Shown: piece after piece, positions 1 through 11,693 of the stretch
Numbering within the stretch: position 1 is the first letter of the stretch
How the letters are laid out: every line of letters begins with the position of its first letter
Source: Sambucus nigra
Taxonomy: Eukaryota; Streptophyta; Magnoliopsida; Dipsacales; Adoxaceae
Assembly (NCBI GenBank): GCA_949130495.1
Contig: OX422222.1
Location: 273,534,109-273,598,108 of the forward strand
Reading direction: 5' to 3'
Length of the DNA stretch: 64,000 nt
Notes under the pieces: generated by a model
What the model was told of the DNA's origin: nothing
What the model saw: the letters and a program-made list of their open reading frames with translations, nothing else
Databases searched by the model: none
Program-made: the position numbers and the translations under genes

Positions 1-557
1 CCTTATTTGGTCTCGGCTCGATTGAGACCGCCAAAGTTGACATCAACAAGTCATATGGCACACGTGACTCAGGCGTCATCAGTCCATGTGGATCATACTG
101 TTATAACAGAATTTCCGTCCATGTGAGGAGAATATTTTATCATCATGGATTGTGTGTGTGCTTAACACGTGTTTATCTATCATTAGATCACTTCATATAC
201 ACTTGTTTCATGCTTGAGGGGTGCACTATGCACCCCCAAGCCTATATAAGCCTTTTTCTTCTTCATTTACAAGGATCGAAGATTGAAAACCATAGATAAA
301 ACTCTGTTCAAACACACAGTAGAGAGAGAAAGCTTGAGAGTTATATTTCCCTCATCGTTAGTTCCTAATTGTTATACATACATTACAACCTTGCACAGTG
401 GAGTAGGCTTAATTGGCTTAACCACTTATATTTTGTGTCTTATTCTTTCTCTCATCCCCTTCTTATTATGTAATTTCCTGCTCATATATTACTCCATTGT
501 TAACTAGGCTAAAACTTGAACTACATACAATTTAAGTGATGATTCACAGCATCATCA
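1..557 (+). repeat. LTR of a Tat/Ogre-type Ty3/Gypsy element (left end outside or unresolved)
   Basis: A TATA box lies at about 243-249 (cctatataagcc), as expected at a U3/R boundary. The segment ends in CA at 556-557, three bases before an 18-base primer-binding site, so 557 is the likely LTR end. The open frame at 283-507 lies in R/U5 and I do not regard it as a gene. The LTR start was not found and may be upstream of the window. It does not match the LTRs of the related element at 13.8-34.2 kb, so the two belong to different families of one lineage. Confidence 0.7.
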
Positions 558-560
558 TTT

Positions 561-578
561 TGGCGCCATCTATGGGAA
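561..578 (+). other. Primer-binding site, Tat/Retand/Ogre type
   Basis: The bases TGGCGCCATCTATGGGAA follow the LTR end by three bases. They differ from the usual lineage site TGGCGCCGTCTGTGGGAA (from memory) only by two G-to-A changes, the pattern expected from decay of methylated cytosines on the other strand. Confidence 0.75.
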
Positions 579-753
579 GAGATTATTTTATTTCTCTTCA
601 TTTTTTAGCTTTGATTCTCACTTATGCCTTTGGTGGTGGTCCAACTTCGCAATTATTAGGCCTGAATCACTATTAAAAGAGTTGTGTGGGTGATTATAAA
701 GCTTCCTTCTTACTTATAGTTCATCTAGCTTTGTTAATTCTTCTCATCGTAGA

Positions 754-1826
754 TATGGCATTAGAGTTGCCTCCTAGTGTTGGACCAAGTTCCAGCCAAC
801 CATCACCTCAGTTAGAAATGGTTGATGTGGTGACGGCACTGCGATCCTTAGTGGCTAGCTAACAGAAAATGCAAGAGTAGTTCATGGCATTTAGCTAAAG
901 TGTGTTGGGAATAGCCCCAGGTGACCCAGCCATAATTATTACTCCGGTCGCTAGGAAGACAGTGGATTCGACGACAAGGGTACCACCCTCGACCCCATAA
1001 AAAGAGGCTAAGTGCAATCAACGACGAAGAGATGTTGTCGATCCTAGGTGTCTTCGCCTAAGAAAATAAGTCCAGGACTATTTGGACGACCAAGACTGCG
1101 ATGAGGAAGACTTTTGGGAGCCGTATGAGGTTTCAGGTGACACGATTTGCCCAGTTCCAACCTATAAAGGAAAGAATACTTGACCGATACCAGATGGTCG
1201 ACCAAGGACTTAAGCTTTTGATAGGCTCAATATAGAGTCGGCCTTTGATCGACTTGGCCTGATGGGAGATTTACATGATTGGCTATCTTGTTCTCTCCGT
1301 AAATATGCATTCAGGGGAAATATCGGACATTGTGATGGTTGGCCCCGATAAATTCGAAACGGGGAAGATAAAAAAGAAGTGAATAGCCGATAGAGGACAG
1401 CAACGCAATAGCCTGCTCCAGTTATGGTTGCCTTAGAAGGATGTGGTGATAGTGTTGTCACTTGGGTTCTTGAGGACAAACCTTGGAATAGCTCCATTCA
1501 AAGGCTAAAAGACAAGATCAACTCTCTGCTTAAGAGCCAAGACCCCGGTTATCGAGGCTATATGGAGGGATCTCCTTTTGTTATAAGGATCGTGAGCTAT
1601 CCCACCCCGATAATGTTTAAACCTCCTATTATCACCCCAAAATATGATAGGAGTTCTAATCTCGTCCATCATATGGAGATGTATCAGTCAGCAGCTGATA
1701 TCTACTCAATCCCGGATGAGATGAGATGTAGGGCATTCTCTAGTATTTTCACAGATGCTGCCCATATGTGGTGCACAACTCTGATTAAAAACTCTATTGG
1801 GAATTTTAAGCAGTATGCCTTCAAAA
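754..1826 (+). pseudogene. Broken gag of a Tat-lineage Ty3/Gypsy retrotransposon
   Basis: Reading starts at the ATG at 754 (MALELPPSVGPSS) and is interrupted by several stop codons and frameshifts. The best preserved part, 1,424-1,826, is the retrotransposon gag core: FKPPIITPKYD, then HHMEMYQSAADIYSIPDEM, then CRAFSSIFTDAAHMW and SIGNFKQ. These match the usual order of P-x-YDG, H-x-Y, CRAF and A-x-x-W motifs. Homology stops at about 1,816-1,826; no protease, RT or integrase follows on this strand, so the element is truncated. The minus-strand element at 32.3-33.0 kb has a similar gag core (FKPSLITPKYDG), so both are of one lineage. Gag forms the virus-like particle of the element; this copy cannot. 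Confidence 0.8.
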
Positions 1827-3265
1827 ATTTAGACTTGGGCTTAAAAATATGGCATCAAAGGGTTAAAACGTAAAGCAGACACAAAATGATCACATGTGTA
1901 CTTTACTCTTTCCTATAATGATTTGCAGGATAAATCAATTGTCAAAGCATACATGACTTTAAATAATTACTTTTACCTAAAGTGTTAGGTGTATAAAGGT
2001 CCATCTTGTCATATTAATATAGTATCTTTTTAGGCTGCAATAAATAAACACGTAACATGTGTGGAGCACACAATAGATGTCGCCATTATAAGACAAAGCC
2101 TTAGATATATGGGATCATATATGTATGCGAATCGCAATTTTATTTGATGTCACACATGCGACTTCCATGCATCTAACTATTTTTAAAAAAAGCTATTTAC
2201 TTATTGGGCAATTGGACATGTCACCTTATATAGACCTTGTGGGGGAGGACTGAAGTAAGTCTCTTATAAGGATTGAAAGTGCTAAAGTAGGTGAGATGTG
2301 CATTGCATTTGGAAATATGAAGAAGCCAATGTTGATACCATTGATGTTGAGCACAAAGGGGCGTTGCATATCTTCCTTCATAGCTTCATATGTCATGGTA
2401 TAATAGAGTCCATTGTTGAGGATGGATTTGAGAGATCTTATTTTGCAACAAAGGTGGTTGTATATGTTTTCTTTTCACGAGAGGGTGTGAGATAAGGAGT
2501 TGGTACTGTGTACATCTGTATATTAATTAAAAGTGAAGAAGTTTCAAACATGTCATGTAACCAAGAGGGTATTTTTTTTTTTTTTTTTTTGGGGGGGGTG
2601 GGGGCTATATTCTTAGTTTTAATTTCTTTCTTCAATCTAATTCAAACCGATTATTAATTTTTTATTTTTTTCAAATTCACGGGTGATATAGTATACTTTC
2701 CCAAAAAACATTGCTTCTGACTCTATTGAACATCTATACAGAGTTAAAAGTGAGTTAAAGAGAAGGTTAACTATAAACTTCTTTAACATTGATCAAATTA
2801 AAAGGGTATTATTATTTCAACCCACTTAATTTTCTATCCACCCATTGAATCCCTCATAAGAGGCTTACTTCTTATTTGACCACCCTACTCACATCGGATG
2901 TTTTAAAGTTAAAACAAAACAAAATTTCGGCCACAAACGAAGCCGAAAATATCGACTTCAAGAAAGCAATTTTCTTAATACATCTCCCTGTAGGATGTCT
3001 CTGATACTAACAATAAAGTATGGTTTTCTTGGACTTCGATCAAATGTCACCCATAGAAATTGTAATGGGATTTTTGGGTACTTTTAACATCCTAAGAATG
3101 CTTACATGCAAGAAAGATTTCATTCCAATGAGTTTTTAACACGTTTTGTTATTGATGTTTTTGACAGCGATGGATTTATTAATGGGATTAAGTTGCAGCT
3201 TCTAAGACACATCTGATATGAAGAATTGCATGGCGATGACAATTGTATTTGACTAAAAAAAGAAA
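1827..3265. other. No recognised gene; contains a segment duplicated at 43.8 kb
   Basis: No coding family is recognised here. A short open frame at 2,298-2,495 (65 codons, MHCIWKYEEANVDT...) does not resemble a protein I know. The part at about 2,330-2,790 is related to 43,775-44,365 in the same orientation. A T-run followed by a G-run lies at 2,571-2,603. Confidence 0.5.
2330..2790 (+). repeat. Diverged copy of the segment at 43,775-44,365
   Basis: Shared blocks occur in the same order at both places: the region around 'gagcacaaa' then 'catatcttcctt', 'gagggtgtgaga', 'gtactctgtacat', 'ttaattaaaagtgaagaagttt', and further on 'gggtgatatag', 'tttccca', 'gttaaaagtga' and 'aaagagaaggttaa'. The copies differ at many sites and by indels. 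At 43.8 kb the segment follows a small hypothetical gene; no counterpart of that gene was seen here. Confidence 0.6.
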
Positions 3266-5202
3266 GGTCTTACATACGTCCTACATACATTAATAGAGTT
3301 TTTCTAACTAAGTCCTATTGATTTTTCAATCATTAAATAGGTCTTATTCCTAATTTTTTTGAATTTTATTTCCACAATTTTACTTATTTAAAACCAACTA
3401 ACTTCCTGGGGAACTTACATAAGTGATTGATTTTTTCGTTCTATTTTTAATCTTCAAATGATTATAACTTTTGATTGATAAACTCATTATTCGTAAATTA
3501 CAATTTTTAAAATTAGCTCGCCGAGATCTATCAAAAAGGATCCATGAAACCAATAAAATTTCAAAGAAAAACTTATATAGACAGTAAATGAAATAATTTT
3601 ATACCTCTAACATTTTCAAAAATAGTAAAATTTACTGTGTTAATATTACATAGACAGTAAAATTAATGTGTTCATAAAAAAAATAAAATTCATATATTTA
3701 TCAAACAAGATCCATAGAGTCCAAAATTACACATACTATAATATTTATTGTGCAAACATTTAAAATAGAACTTAATTAATGGTAAATAGTTAATAGGAGT
3801 TAATTAAAAAATATCAAAATAGGAGTTACATATAATAATACCTATTAAGAGGATTGTCACAATAGTTGTCAGTATTAAATAATAATAATACAAACAAATT
3901 GGTTAAATAAATGGATCAATTAATGTATATATTGCAAAAACGACACTTATTTTTTGTTTAAGCCATTTAGTCGCTTAAACACTCTTTTATCCAATATTCT
4001 CTTATTTTTAAAGGTTCACGCCATCGGCACCCCATGCAACCCCGACACATCCCAAATATGAGCTCTAGTGGATCCAAACGACTTTTTTCCAATATTCTCT
4101 TATTTTTAAAGGTCCGTGCTAATGACATCCAACCTCCACCCCCACTCATCCCATCATCAGATCTACGGTTGGCTCAAACACCCATTCACTCAATATTCTT
4201 ATATTTTTAAAAATTCACTCTAGTGGGTCCCAATCCCCACCTCCATTGTCGAAGCTCCAACGAACTTCATCAGAGCTTCGATTTGGGGTGGGTAGGGGTG
4301 TCGTTAGAACAGAGCTTTAAAAATAAGAGAATATTGGATAAATGAAATTTGGATCGACTAGAGCTCCGGTTTGGAGTGAGTAGGGGGCATGGGATGCCGC
4401 TGACGTGGACCTTTAAAAATAAGCGAATAGTAGATAAATTGGTGTTTGAACGACTAAATGGGTCAAACTAAAAATAGGTGTCAATATATATATATGGGGG
4501 GTTTTACATTAATTAACCCATTTATTTAAATAATTTATTTGTATTATTGTTTAATAGTAACAACAAATGTGACAACCCAGATAATATGTATTATTATGTG
4601 TAATTTCTATTTTGAGAGTTTTTTAATTAAGTCCTATTGGAATTCAACCATTAATTAAGTTCTATTTTTATAGGTGTACACAGTAAATATTATTATCTAT
4701 GTAATTTTGTTTATTGAAATATTATGTACTCCATGGATCTTGTTTGACAAATATATGGATTTTATTTTCATGCGAACACAGTAAATTTTACCATCACAGT
4801 AAATGTTACTGTTTGTGAAAATGTCACAGATATAAAACTATTTCATCTTCTGGTGCATACAGTAAAGTTTATTATCTGTGTAATTTTTTTTCTTTAAAAT
4901 TTTATATGATTTATGGATCTTGTTTGATAGATCTCAGCGAGCAGATTTTAAAAATAGAAAATTTGCAAAAAACGGATTTGTCAATCAAAATTATGATCAT
5001 TTGAATATTAAAAATAGGATGAAAAAAAATTCTGCCACTTATGTAACTTCTCCCACGAAGTTACGGATACTTGCTTTTAAAACGGTACAATTATGAAAAA
5101 AAATTCACATAAAATTTGGAATAGGATCTATTTAATGGTTGAAAAGTCTATAGGACTTAGTTAGGGAAACTCTATTTTTATAGGACCTCTATATAAAAAA
5201 CC
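3266..5202. mobile_element. Foldback (long inverted-repeat) transposon
   Basis: The left arm (about 3,266-3,930) and right arm (about 4,490-5,202) are inverted copies. The left has 'aatagagtttttctaacta' and 'agtcctattgatttttcaa'; the complement of 5,100-5,190 gives 'aatagagtttccctaacta' and 'agtcctatagacttttcaa'. Further in, 'gatctatcaaaaaggatcca' mirrors the complement of 4,910-4,945. Arms are about 650-700 bases, diverged, with indels. No transposase is seen. Long arms suggest a MULE or Foldback class element; the flanks are A-rich, so a target duplication cannot be called. Confidence 0.7.
3940..4482. repeat. Inner inverted repeat with a dispersed 80-base module
   Basis: Between the arms of the foldback element lies a second inverted pair. 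On the left: 'ccatttagtcgcttaaaca', 'ccaatattctcttattttta', 'aaggttcacgccatcggca'. On the right, inverted: 'tgccgctgacgtggacctt', 'taaaaataagcgaatagtag', 'gtttgaacgactaaatggg'. Other partial copies of the 'tttaaaaataagagaatattgg' block occur at about 4,085, 4,190 and 4,316. The same module forms the tandem array at 41.5-42.9 kb. Confidence 0.65.
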
Positions 5203-6853
5203 AAAAAAAAAAAGATATGATTATATATTTTGATAAAAAAGAATGGAAAGAAGAACTATTCTTTACTCAAAGATATTTGAGTAAACTAAATCATTTATTT
5301 ATATATATTTAATGTTGTTATTGATGTTTTTCTTGTTATCAATATCTGATTGTCATCGTTTTCAATCCATTCATATCGGGTCATCAAGATAAAAACCCTC
5401 TCTCGGATAGTTTCGTAATTCAATTAACTTTTAACATTTCAAACTGAATGGAAATTGCCTTCTCCAGTTGCAATACTTTTCATGCACATATCTAATTGTG
5501 CTTGGGGTGGTTAGAATAGAATATAATTGTCTTTTATGAACTTGAAATTTAAACCTTAAAAAATTAGAGATCATAATTATTTAGTCTCAATTTTAAAGAT
5601 TCATTTATAGTCACTCCAATATTTTTATTTTTTTATTGCTAGTCATATTATAATAATTATGGACAAGTGTCATTCTCTGCGAAAAGAAAGAGGAGCGGTT
5701 AGAAGTAGTTACAAGGCGTTTGAGGGTGATTTTGGGTGGTTATGTGACTTAACACAATTTAAAAAAATACATGGGAGGGGAGTCTAACACATCTTTAGAA
5801 ATCGGACTAAACCCAAAAAACTAAAAAAATTATTGTTGGGGTATGTAAAATGAAAAGATGGGTGTAAATAAAACCTCCCGGTTAAAAATAACAACAGGTG
5901 TCTCCTAAACCCATAAAAACTTTATTAAAGTTCATTGTTTCCAATCAACGTTTGATTTCGAAAAAGAACTAATTCTTTTTGTAAGAAGTAACTGATAAAA
6001 AATTAATCACTTGGGCAATTTCTTAGAAATAATATGGTATTTTATTTTACATTCAACCCATAAATAACTTAAAATAAATTTCATACTAACATATGATTCA
6101 AAACATAGTTAAAATTTTGAGAAAATTAATAACCATTCTGAAACATGAAACTTCTTTACCCTGATCACGAATTTTTTTCTCCAAATTTGAGGTTTCAACT
6201 CCAAAATTTTGCACCCAATTAGGAACTTGTACCCCAAAATTTTGCCTTAAATTAAGGGCTTAGACCCCAAAATTTGGCCCCAGATTAGTGGCTCAACCTA
6301 GAATGGGTGCAATTTTCAAAAATATCAAAATTATACGTATTGGGGGCTTAAACATCAAAATTTCATCCCAAACTTTGGGCGTGTGCCCCAAACTCGGGGA
6401 TTAGACCCTAAGTATGTACAACTATCGCACTTTTTTATTTTTATCCGGATTCGAAACTTGGACCCCGAAATTTATCACTATTTTTAGGATCCGGGAAGAG
6501 AAGTAACAGGTTTTCAGACCTGTGGTTTTTTTATTTGTAAGTGTTATTTGAATTCTATGTGAGTATTTACTTTATTTTAAAATTGTTCTTGGGTTGAATA
6601 TGAAGCAAAAAAATTATCTGGATCATTTTTTATCATAAATCTATATTTTGTCATAACTACGATTTTTGTGTGAGTGATACAGGGGGAGGGGGGAGAGAGA
6701 AGGAAAGGAGGGTAGGGGTGCATTGGTAAGGCGGTGGGATGGTGGTTGAGAAGATGGTGGAGAAAAATAGAGAGATAAAGTGGTTTGAAGGAGAAGGAAA
6801 AAAAAGGCCCAATGAAAATTTTAACATAAACTATTTATACCAAGTGGCTACCA
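5203..6853. other. No recognised gene; AT-rich, partly repetitive
   Basis: At about 6,150-6,430 an imperfect repeat of roughly 40 bases recurs around 'ccaaaattttgcacccaatta', 'ccccaaaattttgccttaaat' and 'ccccaaaatttggccccagat'. A purine-rich stretch follows at 6,680-6,810. No open frame of note and no known family is recognised. Confidence 0.5.
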
Positions 6854-9800
6854 TGTAATACCCCGTATTTTTACGTATTTGTGATTTAATTAATTGAGAA
6901 ATTAATCGAGAAAATACGATTTAGTTAAATTACATGTGTCGCGTAATTTAATGTGATTAAATAATAAATGTGATGATTAAATATTAATCGAGAGACAGAG
7001 ACTGATTAATATTATAATATGAGATTTACTATGTGTGTGAATAGTATATATTGACAGTAAATTTGATATACGTCATAACGAGTGATATGGACGTATTTAT
7101 TATTATCTCACCGGGAGTCATGTGTAGACTATTTTGAGGTGAGAAATGAGAAATATATTTTAGTGACTCAAATGATAATTTAGAGCTCACGGATGAGTCC
7201 GTAAGGGTCGAAATAGTCAAAATAATATACCCGAGGGTACTAGTCAGGTACCGGATCATTTTTGGGCTAAACCGGGACCGTACGGGGGCATTTTAGTATT
7301 TGGCATATGGGGATGAGAAGACCTACGAATTTTGGAGTCTTTTATCAGCTTATTAAAAGTGGAGTTAGGGTTAGAAACCTCATAACACAAAGGAAAGCCA
7401 TTAGAGATAAGAAAGAAGCAATTCTCGAAGCCTAAGGAAGAATTAGTGAAGGATTCAAAGGGTTCTTTCACCACAAACTACTTGGGAAGGAATGTTGGAG
7501 GAGAAAGAAAATCAATTACCAACAACAATCATGAAATCAGATCATGTCTGAATAAGGCAAGTGGTAATTTGCAAATTATTTTGAGTTATAATATCCATGC
7601 GTAGGATTTATGAATAATTGATTTTGATGAATATTCTTGGAGAAAAAGAATTGATTAATGGCATGTTTGGGTAGAAATAGCATGTGGTGAGATTTATATC
7701 TATTGAGTATTAAAATCAGAGGAACTATAATTGTTAATACGAATTAAAATATGAGTTTCTGATTTAAAATATGGGAAGAACATATTTTAAGGGTTCTTGA
7801 ATAATTAGAGAATTTGAATTATTCTAGGCTAAATTTTTGAAAATTTATGATGTTTAAATCATTGGAAATCATCCTAGAGTGTGTGGAAATAGTTAGGAAT
7901 CATGGGTTGCAAGTTTGGTGTGTTATCATGTGAGTTGGATAATTGAAAATGGTGAGAAAATGCATGAAGAAGATGCACCTGCACCTGCACCTGCACGATC
8001 GATCGATCGACTGATGAATGTCGATTGATTGACCCAGACTGATTTTGGGTTCTTTTGTTGGTTGAATTCTAGTCGATTTCCTGCGCTTGAAGGGAACCTT
8101 AGTTATGATATTATACCTATGTATGGACTTAGAGAGCACCAATAGGTGTATATTGGGGTCCGTTATAATCATTAAGTGTAAGATTTGAAGAGATGGACCG
8201 ACGAGGATAAACTGATCAAGAAGTGCTTTAGGAATTTGGGATTTGAGTTACGGAGAGAGTAAACATCATTCCAAGGAGAATACAAGTAGGTTAGAGATAG
8301 ATTAACTACTGAAATGAATGAAGGGGTAACTAGGGCCCTTAGATTTGTGTAAATACTCAATTAAAATGCGATAGTGAGATAAATCGTAAATTAATAAGTA
8401 CGGTGAATATCCGAGAGAAATATTACGTACGAGCATGATTATTAGGTTGTTTGTATACCTTCTGAATTATATAAATACTTAGGTGGAGTAAATACCTAAA
8501 GTACATTTGATTATACTAGGGTCGAGGTAGGATTCCGAACTAGTATTCAAAAATAATGTAATCTAAAGAGTACGATGAGTATCCGAGATAAATATTACGT
8601 ACGAGCATGATTATTAGGTTGTGTGTATACCTACTGAATTATATCGATACCTAAGTGGGGAGAATACAGAAAGTATATTTGCCTATATTAGGATTGAGGT
8701 AGGCTTCCAAACTAATATATGGAAACAATGATTTGAGGTCATGATGAAAAAGTTCCGAACCAATACATGTATAAAATTTCATGAGTGGGGTCGAGGTGAC
8801 ATTCCGAACCAATACATGAAATAAACTTGGGATCGAGGTGACATTTCGAACCAATCCTTTCACTTGGTGTCTATGGACCATTTCGAACCAAGAGTCCTTG
8901 ATGTGTGTTATGAGGACATATTAGTGATGAATGAATTTATAAGTATATATTTGTAACACCCCGCCCGCCCGGGAAGAGCGAACAGAGCGCTAATGCGATA
9001 AAATAAATCTAAATCCACAAGTGACAAGGTATAGAGCATCTAAGTCCCACAACAACAAAAGAGAAACTACAAATCTCAATCTCTTCAAATTAAATACCAA
9101 ATCTCTCGAATTACATACAACAACTAACTCGAAAATAAAATACAAATCTCCAAAAAGCTCTATACATCAAAATAATACAAATCTTTCCCAAACAATCCTC
9201 GCTAAAATCAATCTCCATAGCGCCCCCAAAATCCACGCTAACCTGCCACTAAAAGAAAATATGGGGAAGTACACAATACGACAGGAAAGATGCTCAACAA
9301 ATATGGATTAGCATTGAATAAAGCGTAACAACACGAGTACGAATATTCAAATCAAATGAAAATCTCATAGCATTTATCAATATAATTTCTCAACAACACA
9401 TCAATGGGTAACCAGTCCTCACCCCATTCGCATATGCTTTATCAAGCCATAGCCGGGAATAGGTATTTTGGCGGGTACTCAACATCCGTGCCATGTTAAA
9501 ATCTCATGACAACGTGCTCAATAACAATATAATGATACCACATGAATCAAAATAATTTCAACAATTATTTTCCAGATTTCAATGAATTTATCAATTCAAA
9601 TATGAGTTCAATTAACAAGAATTCAAAGAGAACGACACTCGCGAGATTTAAGGAGCATATTGTGTAAAACCCCATACCTCAAACCATGATGAGAAACCAA
9701 TGATCACATCCTCAAGATCAACACAAAAGATCTACAAAAACTCCTCCAAGAACCTCCAACAAAATAGCCCCAAGAACACCTCTAATCTAAGGTTGGAACT

Positions 9801-11162
9801 CACAAATCTCAAGGGCCAATGTGTATATAAAAAGAAGAGGAATATAAAATATATTTTCTGCCAAAATTTGTGCCAAAAGTATGTTAAAAGGGTTGCCCAC
9901 GACTTCCTTTTATAATGCAAAGAAATGAAAAGTTGGAATCCAAAAGACTCCTTTAAATAAGGCAAAGAAATGAAGAGTTGGAAGTCGAAACAACTCCAAG
10001 AGTTAAAAATATTTTAAAATCCGTTTTAACTCCGATGTCGAAACCGTTTGAAATTCTCGCCTTTAAAAATAATAACCAACATATTTGAGCAATAAAAATA
10101 ATTTTATCAAAAACTTTATTTTTCCTCTTTATTTTGAAAATACCCCAAAAATTACGCGGGTTGTTACAATATTGTGTGTGTGAAATGTATAATGTATGAT
10201 AATCTACTTATATGGGATAGTAGAAAGTTAGATGAGGTGCATACATCTAAAAGCAAATTAAGTAGAGAGACTTAATTAGAAGAATTAAACGATAGATAAT
10301 GATTATCTTAATAAAATTAAGTATTGAGGCTTAATTGTAAAAGTAAGAGATAACAAGATGTGGCAAGTTATCTAAGTATATAACATATGAGATGTGCTAC
10401 TGTTAATATACTGTATGGGCGGTATGGTAACTTAGTCGTGTAGATAAGTTCAGTTGAATGATATAGTCTAGTTAAATTGGGTAGTACAACTAGGTGGGCT
10501 AAGTATAAGACGTTAGGCGTGCACTATAGATGAGGGGTGAGGTAACTCAAAAGAGTGTACGAAATCTTAAGATGTATAATCAATAACTCATCTTATTGTG
10601 ATAAACACTTGCTAAATATTTTCAAAACGTTTTTATTACTAACTCTTGCTATCAAAATATTTTCAAAACCTTTTAGGTGTCCAGACACACGGACGCCAGA
10701 CTTGAGCATTCAGTCAAGGGACTCATAGTTGCAGCACTGTGGAGGCTGGCAGGACTTTGTATAGACGATTCGTTCTTTTATATTTAGAGTAGTATCTCAT
10801 TTCATTACTCTCTATTGGGACATGTTGTCCATTGTCTTTATTTCAGATTTTCAATTTTGGATTTTGTTGGTTTTATTTAGCAGTTTTGGATTTTAGCCGA
10901 TTGTTGACTCGGCAAGAATTATTCTTTATATATTGCTAGATGGTTTGATTCATAGTTTATTGTGAATGTTTATCTATTACTTCAGCATGAGTAAATTATC
11001 TTGGGTTAATGAAAGATAAAATTTGGCACCGGTCTAATTTTACTTAGGTGATTAGTAATTAAAAAGTTTTCGACAGTGATGCTAAGAATGGACCAACTGA
11101 GAAACTTGTTTTAATTTAATTTAGGACTAATCACCCGGGATTTAATTAGGCAGGGTGTCACA
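6854..11162 (+). mobile_element. Solo LTR of a Ty3/Gypsy (Tekay-like) element, with a second LTR nested in it
   Basis: The element starts TGTAATACCCCG at 6,854 and ends GGGTGTCACA at 11,162. It is flanked by a perfect 5-bp duplication, TACCA at 6,849-6,853 and 11,163-11,167. No internal coding region is present and there is no second copy of these ends inside, so it is a solo LTR left by recombination between two LTRs. Without the nested insertion it is about 3.09 kb. It is the same family as 36,656-39,676, which lies in opposite orientation: both share the ends and 'cgacagtgatgctaagaatg'. LTRs of about 3 kb opening with TGTAAYACCCCG are, from memory, typical of Tekay/Del chromoviruses; that assignment is inference. 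Confidence 0.88.
8952..10168 (+). mobile_element. Second solo LTR, nested in the first
   Basis: This 1,217-base segment starts TGTAACACCCCGCCC and ends GCGGGTTGTTACA. A perfect 5-bp duplication ATATT flanks it (8,947-8,951 and 10,169-10,173). It has no coding sequence. A TATA-like stretch (tatataaaaag) at about 9,826 suggests plus orientation. It interrupts the larger LTR, so it is the younger insertion. The matching ends of an internal region are absent, as expected of a solo LTR. Confidence 0.85.
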
Positions 11163-11478
11163 TACCATTAGCAATTGCATCTTCTTTATTTATTGTGATA
11201 TTACGGATCAAACTCTTAAGTGCTTTTAGCAGCCACCTAAAAAGTTTATCTCCAATGCAACCATCTATGATAAATGTGATTGATGTGGCAATAATGATTA
11301 TTCACAATGTGAAAGAGACTCTTGATGTCGAGGCTTTCGTCTACATTGCGAAGGAATGTCACATTAGATCCACGGATATTGAATTCAAAATCCCTTCTCC
11401 TATGCAAATAATTGTGTTTATTTGATTTCATATTTGATACAAGTTGAACTTTAACATTTGCATTGGAGAATATTTTTT
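11163..11478. other. No recognised gene
   Basis: This short AT-rich spacer lies between the solo LTR and the left end of the MULE-like element. Open frames on both strands here (11,195-11,521) are short, overlap each other and resemble nothing known. Confidence 0.4.
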
Positions 11479-11693
11479 GCATTAGATACAGTTTTTTCCT
11501 GAACTTTACCAATCTGTTCACTTTACCACCCGAAATTTTATTTTTATTAAACCCCTTGAACTTTCAAAATGGCTTCAAGTAACCCCCTAATACTAACACC
11601 ATTAGTTTTTGAGTGAAAAATAGCATGTGGCGCCCATTTGACTTTTTTAAAAGGGTATTTTGATAATTCAACAATTTTAGGATGAAAGCCTTA

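Noticed and set aside
283..507. A 74-codon open frame near the left edge
   Set aside because: It lies in the R/U5 part of an LTR between the TATA box and the primer-binding site.
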